Positions 16,864 to 25,924 of a DNA stretch of 48,587 nt are shown piece by piece (positions within the stretch are counted from its first letter, which is position 1; every line of letters begins with the position of its first letter). A model generated the notes under the pieces. The model was not told the DNA's origin. It ran no database searches and saw only the letters and a program-made list of their open reading frames with translations. The position numbers were made by a program, and so were the translations under genes. The DNA comes from Rhodopseudomonas sp. AAP120 (lineage in GTDB: Bacteria; Pseudomonadota; Alphaproteobacteria; Rhizobiales; Xanthobacteraceae): positions 1 to 48,587 of the forward strand of contig NZ_LJIC01000064.1 of NCBI RefSeq assembly GCF_001295845.1, in the 5' to 3' direction.

Positions 16864-17694
16864 TCAGGCCGGCTGCGCGCCGGTCTTGATCAGCGTGCCG
16901 ACGTGCTGGCCGCGGAGTGCCGCGGTGAGCTTGCCGGGCTTGAGGCCGTTCACGAGCTGGACCTGCTCGATGTGGCGGGCATTGGCCATCACGTCGAACA
17001 GCGCTCGGTCGAGCGGCAGCGTGCCGTCGTGCTTGGCGAGATCGGCGTAGCTGGTTTCGCGCATCATCAACGCAGAGTCGCCGGCGGGCGCATTCGGATC
17101 GATGTCGTAGACGCCGTCGACGTCCTCCACGAAGGTCAGGCCCGCCGCGCCCAGCGCGTCGGCGAGCAGGAAGGCGCCGACATCGGCGCGATGCGGCGGC
17201 AGCCGGGCGCCGGGGAATTCGTGGTTGTGGTAGGGCGGGAAGGCGCTCGCGACCACCGCGCGTGCGGCGCTGAGATGGATGGCGAGCTGGTTCGCCACCG
17301 TCGGCTTCTCGACATAAGAGACGCCTTCCGGCGCCAACAGCGTTGCGAGGATATGACCGTTCTGGCCGGCCTCGCTGGCGGCGAGCGGCGCAAGCGTCCC
17401 GGCCGGCAGTCCGAGATCGAGCGCCACGCTGTAGAGATGCCGCGCGCGGATGCCGGCGCCGGTCAGAATCAGCAGGCGATGCTCGGGCAGCAGCGCCCGC
17501 AATTCGTCGACGATCGGCAGAATCGCCTCGGCGCCGCGGTCCATGATCGAGCGACCGCCGATCTTGACGACCTGCAGCCACGGCAGGATGCGGATCGGCT
17601 TCTTGCCCGCGACCGGGCGGGTGAGATTGCTGTCGAGCAGCGTCTGGCGCGCGAGCGGCGAGGCGACGTGCTTGATGTGGTTGGTATCAGCCAT
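16864..17694 (-). CDS. mosA: Molybdenum storage protein subunit alpha
   Basis: A 276-residue cytosolic protein of the UMP-kinase/amino-acid-kinase fold. It resembles Azotobacter vinelandii MoSto alpha (same length, from memory) through most of its length. Examples are [12 protein letters not shown] at the start, [39 protein letters not shown], the His-rich [19 protein letters not shown], and the C-terminal [13 protein letters not shown]. In Azotobacter, three alpha-beta dimers form a cage that stores molybdate or tungstate as polyoxometalate clusters at the cost of ATP. It is preceded by mosB with a 9-base gap, so the two are co-translated. Molybdenum storage supports nitrogenase or other Mo enzymes, none of which is encoded in this window. 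Confidence 0.93.
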   Translation of the reverse strand: MADTNHIKHVASPLARQTLLDSNLTRPVAGKKPIRILPWLQVVKIGGRSIMDRGAEAILPIVDELRALLPEHRLLILTGAGIRARHLYSVALDLGLPAGTLAPLAASEAGQNGHILATLLAPEGVSYVEKPTVANQLAIHLSAARAVVASAFPPYHNHEFPGARLPPHRADVGAFLLADALGAAGLTFVEDVDGVYDIDPNAPAGDSALMMRETSYADLAKHDGTLPLDRALFDVMANARHIEQVQLVNGLKPGKLTAALRGQHVGTLIKTGAQPA

Positions 17695-17703
17695 GGTCGA
17701 TCC

Positions 17704-18516
17704 TCAGTTCGCGGTGATGATGGTGCCGACATGCTCGCCGGCGAGCGCGCGGCTCAGATTGCCGGGCACCAGGCCGTTGACGACCTGGACCTCGCGAACG
17801 TGGCGCGCCGCCTTCAGCAGGTCGAGCACCGGGAATTCCAGGATCGAATCCTGCAGGCCCTTGGCCTTCATCTCGTCGACCGAGATCTTCGGAATGAAGG
17901 TGGCGTTCTTCGAGGTCTTCGGATTCTCGGTGTAGAGGCCGTTCTCGTCCTTCACATAGATCATCGCCTTGCAGCCGAACTGCTCGGCGACGAGATAGCA
18001 GCCGGCGTCGGTGCGATACGGCGGGATCACCCCGTCCGCGGACGGGCGCATCCACAACCCGTAAGGCGGCATGCCGGAGAACACCACCGCGTTGACTTCC
18101 TTGAGATACAGCGGGACCGCCGACAGGCCTGCATCGCCGACCGACGAGATGCCGTGCTTGGCGAGCAGCTGCCCGAGCATCTCGGCATTCTGGCTGGCGA
18201 CCGAAGCGCCGAGTTGCGACAGCACGCCGGCGGGCAGGTTGAGGCCCGCCGCGATCGAATACAGATGCCGCGCGCGGGTGCCGGCCCCGGTGCCGATCAG
18301 CAGCTTGTGGTCCTTGCGCGCCGAGACGATTTCCTCGACCAGCGGATAGACCGCGGCGCGGCCGCGATCGATCATGCTTTGGCCGCCGATCTTGATCACG
18401 GTGGCGTCGGGCAAGATGCGGTAGTCGGTCGCCGCTTCGGTCGCAGCGATCAGTTCGGGATCGGACATCGAGCGCTGCATCAGCAACGCTTCGAGCTCCG
18501 CGGTGGCATTGGCCAT
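17704..18516 (-). CDS. mosB: Molybdenum storage protein subunit beta
   Basis: A 270-residue partner of MosA with the same kinase fold. Beta-type features are the N-terminus ANATAELEALLMQRSMSDP, ILPDATVIKIGGQS, LIGTGAGTRARHLYSIAAGL, the loop SGMPPYGLWMRPSADGVIPPYRTDAG, YVKDENGLYTENPKTSK and the end LAGEHVGTIITAN. It resembles A. vinelandii MoSto beta closely as far as I recall that sequence. ATG 18516 has AAGGA eight bases upstream; the frame opens at 18552 but the added residues are atypical. It is first in a mosB-mosA operon. No ModE-type palindrome or sigma-54 promoter is evident upstream. Confidence 0.93.
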   Translation of the reverse strand: MANATAELEALLMQRSMSDPELIAATEAATDYRILPDATVIKIGGQSMIDRGRAAVYPLVEEIVSARKDHKLLIGTGAGTRARHLYSIAAGLNLPAGVLSQLGASVASQNAEMLGQLLAKHGISSVGDAGLSAVPLYLKEVNAVVFSGMPPYGLWMRPSADGVIPPYRTDAGCYLVAEQFGCKAMIYVKDENGLYTENPKTSKNATFIPKISVDEMKAKGLQDSILEFPVLDLLKAARHVREVQVVNGLVPGNLSRALAGEHVGTIITAN

Positions 18517-19267
18517 GGGTAGTTCCTTTGTGATGCAAATCAGGAGCGTCACGATGGACGCTTGCGCCCCGTGAGCGTTTCGGTGGGTCTTTCTTGATTG
18601 GAGGCAAATGCCTCGGCCGCCGGGCAGCGTCGGACACGGAAATTATGCCCGGTTCATGGAAGAACGGTATGACGGTGTCGGGAAAAGAGCTGCCGGTCAA
18701 TCCGGGAAAACCCGACAAGCGTGAGTAAAATCAAGGCGTTGTATAGATCTGGGTGATCACGGAGCCGGCGACGCTGACGATTGTGCAGCGGCCCGCGTCA
18801 AGCAGCTGGGCGGTCGGTATTATCAGACCGCGGCGTTGACGATCTCGAGTTATGTGAATTCAGCCGGCCTCGTGTTCGGCGAATTCGACGCCGATACCGG
18901 ACTGCTTGGCGGCGCCAAACGGAATGCGCGGCGCCATGGCGCGGTTGGCGCTGCGCCCGTTCGGTCGACGACGTGTCGTCGATGCCAGTCGAGGCCACAG
19001 GTTGTTACGCAGCGATCGGGTCTCCTCTTAGAGGCATTCCAGTTCGTCGACGGAGATGCTGTCGAGAGCGAGACCGCGGCCTGCGGCACAATGTACTAAA
19101 CGCCAGTCCTATCGGCGAAACTTCGTCGCCCGGCAACGCGACACATCGATGTTGTCAGCTTCGTCACGTGCCGGCGATCTCCACAGTTTGAGACGTTCTA
19201 GCCTTCCTCACGATGAATCCGGGTTTGCGATGCTGTAGGCGAAGCCGGTTTGTAGCGGGGGCTCAAA
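18517..19267. other. 751-base gap with no assigned gene; possible coding remnant
   Basis: The region between mosB and TonB receptor 2 contains the mosB promoter area. On the plus strand, one frame is open from about 18725 to 19099. The part from about 18785 to 18935 reads like protein (AARVKQLGGRYYQTAALTIS, then VFGEFDADTGLLGGAKRNA), while the later part becomes Arg/Cys-rich and looks non-coding. No start with a good ribosome-binding site was found and I do not recognise the sequence. It may be a decayed gene piece. Confidence 0.3.
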
Positions 19268-21531
19268 ATGACAAGAACACTTCACCTCTCCGGCGCCAGC
19301 GGCCTGCTCGCAGCGATCTCACTGCATCTCCTGTCCACCGCCGCGGTTGCGCAAACCGGGCTGCCCGCGGTGACGGTGGAGGCACCCCGCGCCGAGCGGC
19401 CGCGTGCGACGCGACCTGCCGCCAGCAACCGCACGGGGACGACGCGTCGCGTGGTGGCGCGGCGCGAAAACAGGCCGTCGCGCCGGTGCCGTATGTGACG
19501 CCGTCGACCGGCACGCTCGGCGCGCTGCCGGCCAGCTATGCCGGCGGCCAGGTCGCAAGTGGCGGGCAGGTCGGTTTCCTCGGCAATCGCAGCCTGCTCG
19601 ACACGCCGTTCAGCCAGACCAATTACACTGCTAAGCTGATGCAGGATCAGCAGGCGCGCACCATCCGCGATGTCGTCGCCAACGATCCCTCGGTGCGGGC
19701 GGTGACGTCCGCCGGCGGCGGGCAGGACGGCTATTTCATCCGCGGCTTCTACTACGACGTCGGCGATCTGGCGCTCAACGGCATGTACGGCATGGCGCCG
19801 TTCTGGAGTGTCGGCGCCAATTTCGTCGAGCGGGTCGAGATCCTCAAAGGCCCGACGGCGCTGCTCACCGGCATTTCGCCGCTCGGCGCGGTCGGCGGCA
19901 GCATCAATCTCGTCACCAAGAAAGCGCCCGACTACGACATCACCCAGCTCACCGCGACCTACGCGTCGCGCTCGCAATTCGGCCTGCAGGCCGATGTCGC
20001 GCGGCGCTATGGCGAGCACAAGGAGTGGGGCGTCCGCTTCAACGGCAGCTACAGCGACGGCAAGACGCCATTCGACCGGCAGAGCAGCGAGTTCGGCAAT
20101 GCCGTCCTCGGCCTGGATTATCGCGGCGAGAACGTCCGGGTCTCGGCCGACGTCGGTTATCAGGCCAACAATCTGAATCCGCCGATCCGGTTCTTCAGTT
20201 TCCAGCCGAACGTCGTGCCGTTACCACCTGCGCCCGCGGCCAATTCCAACGCGATTCCGGACTGGGCCTATTGGAAGCCGAAGGACACCTTCGCGACGGT
20301 CCGAGCCGAAGTCGACGTCACGCCCGGACTCACCGTGTACGGCGCCGCCGGCTATCACCAGGCCAAGATCGACTTCAAATTCCTGTCGCCGACCATCATC
20401 AACCAGGCGGGTGACTATGGCTCGCGCCCGTTCGGCGGCGAGCAGACTTTCACGGCCAAGACCGGCGAAGTCGGGCTTCGCGGCGAGGCCGACACCGGGC
20501 CGATCAACCACAAATTCGTGGTGAACTACGGGGTATTCGACCGCCCGAACGAGAACTCCTATCTGGCCGCGAACGGTCTCGTCGGCTCGAACATCTACAA
20601 TTACAAGGCGATCCCAGAACCGCTGTTCTCGATTCCGAGCAGCAGTTCGGTCAGCCTGAGGCAGTGGAGCGTCGGGGCGGCCGATACGATGTCGATCCTG
20701 AACGGCGGTGTACAGGCCGTCGTCGGCCTCCGCCGTCAGCACGTCAGCAACAGCTCGACCGATCTGCAAACCGGCATCACCACCGGGCAGGACGGTGCCG
20801 CCTGGAGCCCGGCCTACGCGTTGCTGATCCGGCCGTTGTCGAACGTCACGCTGTACGCCAACTACATCGAAGGACTGCAACCCGGCACGACCGTGGGGGT
20901 CGGATATCAGAATATCGGGCAGGTGTTTCCGCCGTTCCAGAGCAAGCAGGTCGAAACCGGCGTGAAGGTCGACTTCGGCAAGATCAGCGTCACCGGCAGC
21001 CTGTTCGAGATCAAGCAGCCGAGCGCGATCGCGTCGAGTACGAACGGCATGCTGACGCTGTCGGCCAACGGCGAGCAGCGCAACCGCGGCGCCGAGCTCA
21101 ACGTGTTCGGCGAACTGGCGCCAGGCCTGCGGCTGCTCGGGGGCGCCGCTTTCATCGACGGCGTGCTGGAGAAAACCGCCAACGGCCTCACCGATGGCAA
21201 TCGCGCGCCCGGCGTGTCACGGGTCAACGTCAATCTCGGTGCCGAGGTCGACGTGCCGGGCATCGATGGCTTCACGCTGACGGGGCGTGTCGTCCACACC
21301 GGCTGGACCTACGCCAACGCCGCCAATACGCAGGTGCTGCCGGCCTGGACGCGGTTCGACCTCGGTGCGCGTTACACCTTCCTGTCGCCGTGGAACGGCA
21401 AGCCGATCGTGGTCCGTGCCGCCGTCGAGAATGTCGAGAATGTCAGCTACTACGCGTCGTCCTACAGCGGCAGTGCGATCGGCCTCGGCGCACCGCGCAC
21501 CTATCTGGTGTCGACGACGTTCAACTTCTGA
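19268..21531 (+). CDS. TonB-dependent siderophore receptor, copy 2, frameshifted after the signal peptide
   Basis: The signal peptide and N-terminal linker (MTRTLHLSGASGLLAAIS..., then AQTGLPAVTVEAPRAERP) are in one frame, 19268 to a stop at 19496. The plug and barrel are in another frame that is open from 19213 to 21531. Adding one A to the AAAA run at 19467-19470 joins the frames into one protein reading ARREKQAVAPVPYVTPSTG. The rest has TIRDVVANDPSVRAVTSAGG, YFIRGFYYD, VERVEILKGPTALL, a 22-strand-type barrel and a terminal F. As written, a product started at 19213 would lack a signal peptide. This is either a sequencing error, a true null, or a slipped-strand phase variant. The N-terminus is paralogous to receptor 1 at 13853. 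Confidence 0.8.
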
Positions 21532-21781
21532 CCAAGCAGCGCGAGGGCGTGGCGCGGCCGCGGCGCGCCCTCGCTAAGGTAGAAGCCACCGTGAGTGCGC
21601 GATCGGATACAGACATCGCGCTGGTCGCGCCCCTGTGGCTTCACCGGGCTGCGGCCCGGCAGCTTTCCCGATTCATGAAAACGTCATATAAGATTAACGT
21701 CGCCGGAGAGCAGCGTTCCCTTTCCGGGAGAGTGCTCAGGCTTTGCCGTCACGGCGTCTCGGCGCCAGGAGAGTTCGACCG

Positions 21782-22207
21782 ATGCGGCTGCGGATACGAA
21801 AGGCGGCCCACATTCTCGAACGCAGCGGCTTGGCGCTCGCGGGTGCGGCATGCGGGCTGTTTGTCGGCGCGCATGTCGGGACCAGTATCGGCGCGTTGAC
21901 CACGGTCGCGTTTCTTTTGGCGATGATGGTGATCGGCGCCTTCGGCTTCTATCTCGGTATCGATATTCCGCCGCTGCCATTTCATGGCGAGAACGGGGAT
22001 GCGCATGGCCGCGGCAAGATCGACGCGGCCGAATTCCTCAGCGCAGTCGGCACCTTCTGTGCAACGCTGGCGGCGTTCGCGTCGGTGACCATGGTTGTGC
22101 TGCACCTCGAACCGCATCTCGCCTGGACCGGCTTGATGCTGGCCGGCTGGCTCGGCGGCGTCGCGATGCAGATCGTCGCCGGTACGATCGGCCGGGTGCG
22201 ACGGTGA
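21782..22207 (+). CDS. Small inner-membrane protein, unknown function
   Basis: A 141-residue protein with four predicted hydrophobic segments: LALAGAACGLFVGAHVG, ALTTVAFLLAMMVIGAFGFYLGI, FLSAVGTFCATLAAFASVTMVVL and WTGLMLAGWLGGVAMQIVAG. A hydrophilic loop GENGDAHGRGKIDAAE lies between the second and third. ATG 21782 is preceded by CAGGAGA. A Leu/Arg-rich N-terminus and a basic C-terminus (GTIGRVRR) suggest both ends in the cytoplasm. No family recognised. It stands alone, convergent with the next small membrane protein. Confidence 0.7.
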   Translation: MRLRIRKAAHILERSGLALAGAACGLFVGAHVGTSIGALTTVAFLLAMMVIGAFGFYLGIDIPPLPFHGENGDAHGRGKIDAAEFLSAVGTFCATLAAFASVTMVVLHLEPHLAWTGLMLAGWLGGVAMQIVAGTIGRVRR

Positions 22208-22237
22208 ACGCGCGCAAATAGCGCCCTCAACAACAAA

Positions 22238-22258
22238 CCGCCCTCGCGAAGAGGGCGG
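22238..22258. terminator. Bidirectional terminator-like hairpin
   Basis: CCGCCCTC (22238-22245) and GAGGGCGG (22251-22258) form an 8-bp stem with a GCGAA loop between two convergent small genes. On the minus strand it is followed by TTTGTTGTTG, a T-rich tail, so it best serves the minus-strand gene at 22331-22648. Confidence 0.65.
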
Positions 22259-22330
22259 CTGTCAGAGCCAGGCCGGGGAGTGTCCGTCCGGGAGCAGGAG
22301 GGCGGACTGTGGCGGTGGCTATCTCTTCGA

Positions 22331-22648
22331 TTATCGCTTGCCGAGCAGGCCGGTGACAGCGGCCGGCAGCGGGATCTTGGCGACGAGCTGCGGCGCGAAC
22401 ACCACGGCGGCGATCGCCAGCGCGATCAGCACCGGCAGCAATTCCAGCTCGCTGACCTGCACCACCAGCCAGATCGCGACGACCAGCGCCGCGAGCTCGG
22501 CGGCGAGATAGAGCAGCACGGTCGTCAGGCCCGGCCGCGGCAGCTTGCCGACCGGCGGCGCCGTGAACGCGATGAAGATGGCGACGACCAGCAATGCGAC
22601 CACCAGCAGGAACAGGAAGGCTGCGGTCTGAAAGGTGGCTGCCAGCAT
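22331..22648 (-). CDS. Small three-helix membrane protein, unknown function
   Basis: About 105 residues, nearly all hydrophobic, with three predicted membrane segments (residues about 5-28, 43-64, 68-90) and a short basic end (GLLGKR). ATG 22648 is preferred because GGAG lies seven bases before it; ATG 22654 would overlap that site. No family recognised. A terminator-like hairpin follows the gene. Confidence 0.65.
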   Translation of the reverse strand: MLAATFQTAAFLFLLVVALLVVAIFIAFTAPPVGKLPRPGLTTVLLYLAAELAALVVAIWLVVQVSELELLPVLIALAIAAVVFAPQLVAKIPLPAAVTGLLGKR

Positions 22649-22867
22649 CGTCATGCTCCTCGACGTCGATGAAAGCGGAAGACTAGGACGATTCCGCGAG
22701 GCGCGGAAGCAGCAGCAATGTCAGGATCGAGCCTGACGACGAACGGCCGTCCCGGCGCGATCGCATGGGTGCGGCAATGGACTTTCGCGCGCCGTGCCCT
22801 CTATGCTGCCGTTCTGCAGCCGCGGCTCGAACCGTGGCGCGACACAACAGGGATGGGAGACGCGGCG

Positions 22868-23836
22868 ATGAGGGATTTTGCCGGCAGGATTGCGGTGATC
22901 ACCGGCGGCGGCACCGGAATGGGACGCGAGCTCGCCCGCCAACTCGTCGCCGAAGGCTGCCATGTGGCGCTGTGCGACGTCTCCGCCGAGGCGATGGCGG
23001 AGACCAAGGCGCTGTGCGAGACCGACGGGCTGCCACAGGGACTGCGCGTCACCACCCATCTGGCCGATGTGTCGATCGAAGATCAGATGACGCGCTTCCG
23101 CGACGAGGTCGCATCGCAGCATCGCACCGAGCACATCCATCTCCTGTTCAACAATGCCGGCATCGGCGGTGGCGGCAGCATGATCACCAACAGCCGCCAG
23201 CAATGGGAGCGCACCTTCAGCATCTGCTGGGGCGGCGTCTATCTCGGCACACGCATCTTCCTGCCGATGCTGATGGCAGCGGACGAGGGGCACATCGTCA
23301 ACACCTCGAGCGTCAACGGCTTCTGGGCCTCGATCGGCCCGACCACACCGCACACCGCCTACAGCGCGGCGAAATTCGCCGTGAAGGGCTTCTCCGAAGC
23401 GCTGATCGCCGACCTGCGGATCAATGCGCCGCATGTGAAATGTTCGGTGGTGATGCCGGGCCATATCGGCACCTCGATCGTCGCCAATTCGCGCAAGATC
23501 CAGGTCGGAGATGTCGGTGAGGAGCTCACCGCCGACGAGATCGCGGCCGCGCGCGCGCGGATGCGCGCCGGTGGCATCGCTGAAGCGGACCTGTCGGACG
23601 ATCATATCCGGGCAATGGCGCGGGAACGCGCCCGCAGTTTCCGCGAGGATGCACCGACTAGCGCGGCTGCGGCCGCACGCGTGATTCTGGACGGCGTGCG
23701 GGCGGAGCGCTGGCGTATCCTGGTCGGCGACGACGCGCATCTATTGGACCAGCGCGTCCGTACCGCGCCGGAGCGCGCCTACGAACTCGACTTCTATCAG
23801 AGCTTCGCCGCCGAGGTCGGCTGGAAGCTCGGATAA
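22868..23836 (+). CDS. Short-chain dehydrogenase/reductase (extended C-terminus)
   Basis: A 322-residue NAD(P)-dependent oxidoreductase. The Rossmann motif ITGGGTGMGRELA is at residues about 10-22, NNAG at about 95, the catalytic Ser in NTSSVNGFW and Tyr/Lys in TAYSAAKFA. The protein is about 60 residues longer than classical SDRs: an Arg/Ala-rich region (ADEIAAARARMRAGG, MARERARSFRE) follows the catalytic core, and its end LDQRVRTAPERAYELDFYQSF is typical of a long-SDR subgroup often labelled as oxidoreductases of unknown substrate. ATG 22868 has GGGAGA upstream; the frame opens at 22718 but the leader is Arg-rich. Confidence 0.85.
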   Translation: MRDFAGRIAVITGGGTGMGRELARQLVAEGCHVALCDVSAEAMAETKALCETDGLPQGLRVTTHLADVSIEDQMTRFRDEVASQHRTEHIHLLFNNAGIGGGGSMITNSRQQWERTFSICWGGVYLGTRIFLPMLMAADEGHIVNTSSVNGFWASIGPTTPHTAYSAAKFAVKGFSEALIADLRINAPHVKCSVVMPGHIGTSIVANSRKIQVGDVGEELTADEIAAARARMRAGGIAEADLSDDHIRAMARERARSFREDAPTSAAAAARVILDGVRAERWRILVGDDAHLLDQRVRTAPERAYELDFYQSFAAEVGWKLG

Positions 23837-24019
23837 CCGGGCCGTGGTGGCGCGGATGCCGGTTTGGGGTGTGAGCCATAAGGGATCCATAAAGATCCAT
23901 TCATCTTCCACCAGGTTCCGGCGTGTTTTCGCCGCGTAGTAGCGCGAGGTGATACTCACGTGCACTGTCTTGAAATATAGCTGGCGCAAAGCACGCCGAA
24001 TGCTTCGAGGGGGCCTTCC

Positions 24020-25924
24020 ATGAGCGATGCCGTCATCGCGCCGCAGACCGCAACGCCGAGCCATCGGCCGAGCTCGTTCCTGACATTGTCGCTCGGCTCG
24101 ATCGGCATCGTCTATGGCGATATCGGCACCAGCCCGCTCTATGCGCTGAAGGAGAGCCTGACGGCAGCTTCGGCCGGTGGTGCGCTGACATCCGCGATGG
24201 TGCTGGGCGTGATGTCGCTGGTGCTGTGGACACTGATCGTGATCGTCACGCTGAAATACGTGCTGCTGATCATGCGGGCCGACAATCACGGCGAGGGCGG
24301 CACGCTGACGCTGATGGCGCTGCTGCAGCACGTGATGCACCGCCGCTTCGCGGCGATCTCGCTGCTCGGCATGGCCGGCGCGGCGCTGTTCTACGGCGAT
24401 GCCATCATCACCCCGGCGATCTCGGTGCTGTCGGCGGTCGAAGGCCTCAAGCTGGTGACGCCGGCGTTCGATCCCTACATCCTGCCGCTGGCGATGGCGA
24501 TCCTGATCGGCCTGTTCGTCGTGCAGTTCCTCGGCACGGCTGCGGTCGCGGCCTGGTTCGGCCCGATCATGCTGCTGTGGTTCGGCGTAATGGCGGTCGG
24601 CGGCATCGTCAATCTCGCCGGCGATCTGAGCGTGCTGAACGCCATCAATCCGCTCTACGGCATCGACTTCCTGCTGCATCACGGCCACGCCGGATTGATC
24701 GCGCTCGGCGCGGTGTTTCTCACCGTCACCGGCGCCGAGGCGCTGTACGCCGACATGGGCCATTTCGGCCGCAAGCCGATCCGCGTCGCGTGGTTCATCG
24801 TGGTGTTTCCGGCTTTGGCGCTGTGCTATCTCGGCCAGGGCGCGATGCTGCTGCATCATCCGGAGCGGCTGGAAAATCCGTTCTTCTTCCTGTTTCCCGA
24901 ATGGGCGCTGCTGCCGATGGTCGGGCTCGCCACCGCGGCGACGATCATCGCCAGCCAGGCGGTGATCTCCGGCGCCTACTCGCTGACTCAGCAGGCGATC
25001 CAGCTCGGCCTGTTGCCGCGCATGGAGATCCGTCGCACCTCCGAAACCGAGAAGGGCCAGATCTACCTGCCGCGCGTCAACTGGCTGCTGCTGATCGCGG
25101 TGTTGTATCTGGTGTTCGCGTTCAAATCGTCGAGCGCGCTGGCTTCGGCTTACGGCATTGCGGTGACCGGCACGATGGTGATCACCAGCATCATGGCGTA
25201 TTTCGTGATGCGGAAATGCTGGCATTGGTCAGCCGCGGTCGCCGCGCTGGTGATCACGCCGTTCATCGCCGTCGACCTGATCTTCCTGATGGCCAACATG
25301 CTGAAGATCTTCGAGGGCGGCTGGATTCCGCTGCTGATCGGCGGCGGGCTGATGGCGGTCATGATCACCTGGCGGCGCGGCAGCAAGATCGTCGCCCGCA
25401 AGACGGTGCGTGACGAGGTCGACCTCAACGACTTTATCGCATCCATTTCCGGCTCGTCGTCGATCAGCCGGGTGCGCGGCGTTGCCGTCTTCCTGACCGG
25501 CACGCCGAATTCGACGCCGACCTCGCTGATGCACAACCTCAAGCACAACAAGGTGCTGCACGAAAAGAACGTGATCCTCAGCGTCGTCACCGAGGACGTG
25601 CCGCGCGTGCCCGAAGACGAGCGCTCCAGCATCGAGATCGTCAACGACCGGTTCTCGCGGATGACGCTGCGCTTCGGCTACATGGAGAGCCCGAACGTGC
25701 CCAAGGGCATCGCTGCCTGCCAGGGGCGCGACTTCAATTTCGACATCATGAACACGTCGTTCTTCCTGTCGCGCCGGGTAATCCGGCCTGCGACGCCGTC
25801 GGAGATGCCGCGCTGGCAGAGCCTGCTGTTTGCCAACATGGCGAAATGGGCCGACGATGCCAGCTTGTACTTCCGGATCCCGACCGGACGTGCGGTCGAA
25901 GTGGGGATGCAGATCAATGCCTGA
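24020..25924 (+). CDS. kup: Kup-family potassium uptake protein (copy 2)
   Basis: A 634-residue K+/H+ symporter paralogous to the protein at 448-2310. [13 protein letters not shown] starts at residue 33, and many other segments are the same in both ([35 protein letters not shown]-like QLGLLPRM, and MNTSFFLSR near the end). The N-terminus is longer and Ser/Pro-rich. The stop codon overlaps the start of the DUF169 gene by 8 bases, so the two are translationally coupled. The 183-base upstream gap contains the direct repeat GATCCAT-AAA-GATCCAT (about 23884-23900) but no assignable promoter. Confidence 0.94.
   Translation: MSDAVIAPQTATPSHRPSSFLTLSLGSIGIVYGDIGTSPLYALKESLTAASAGGALTSAMVLGVMSLVLWTLIVIVTLKYVLLIMRADNHGEGGTLTLMALLQHVMHRRFAAISLLGMAGAALFYGDAIITPAISVLSAVEGLKLVTPAFDPYILPLAMAILIGLFVVQFLGTAAVAAWFGPIMLLWFGVMAVGGIVNLAGDLSVLNAINPLYGIDFLLHHGHAGLIALGAVFLTVTGAEALYADMGHFGRKPIRVAWFIVVFPALALCYLGQGAMLLHHPERLENPFFFLFPEWALLPMVGLATAATIIASQAVISGAYSLTQQAIQLGLLPRMEIRRTSETEKGQIYLPRVNWLLLIAVLYLVFAFKSSSALASAYGIAVTGTMVITSIMAYFVMRKCWHWSAAVAALVITPFIAVDLIFLMANMLKIFEGGWIPLLIGGGLMAVMITWRRGSKIVARKTVRDEVDLNDFIASISGSSSISRVRGVAVFLTGTPNSTPTSLMHNLKHNKVLHEKNVILSVVTEDVPRVPEDERSSIEIVNDRFSRMTLRFGYMESPNVPKGIAACQGRDFNFDIMNTSFFLSRRVIRPATPSEMPRWQSLLFANMAKWADDASLYFRIPTGRAVEVGMQINA

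Noticed and set aside
16903-18522. Long plus-strand frame (539 codons) opposite mosA and mosB
   Set aside because: It is antisense to two well-recognised genes and has the Arg/His/Asp-rich composition of a shadow frame in GC-rich DNA.
18517-18780. ModE site or sigma-54 promoter upstream of mosB
   Set aside because: No clear TATATAACG-type palindrome and no TGGCAC-N5-TTGC on the minus strand were found; a weak CGTTGTATAG half-site at 18737 is not enough.
19467-19470. Programmed ribosomal frameshift in TonB receptor 2
   Set aside because: The local sequence does not fit a X-XXY-YYZ slippery heptamer (P-site GAA would have to re-pair with CGA), so an indel is more likely.
23741-25225. Long minus-strand frame (494 codons) opposite kup copy 2
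   Set aside because: Composition (Arg, His, Gln, Asp rich) and position opposite a certain gene mark it as a shadow.
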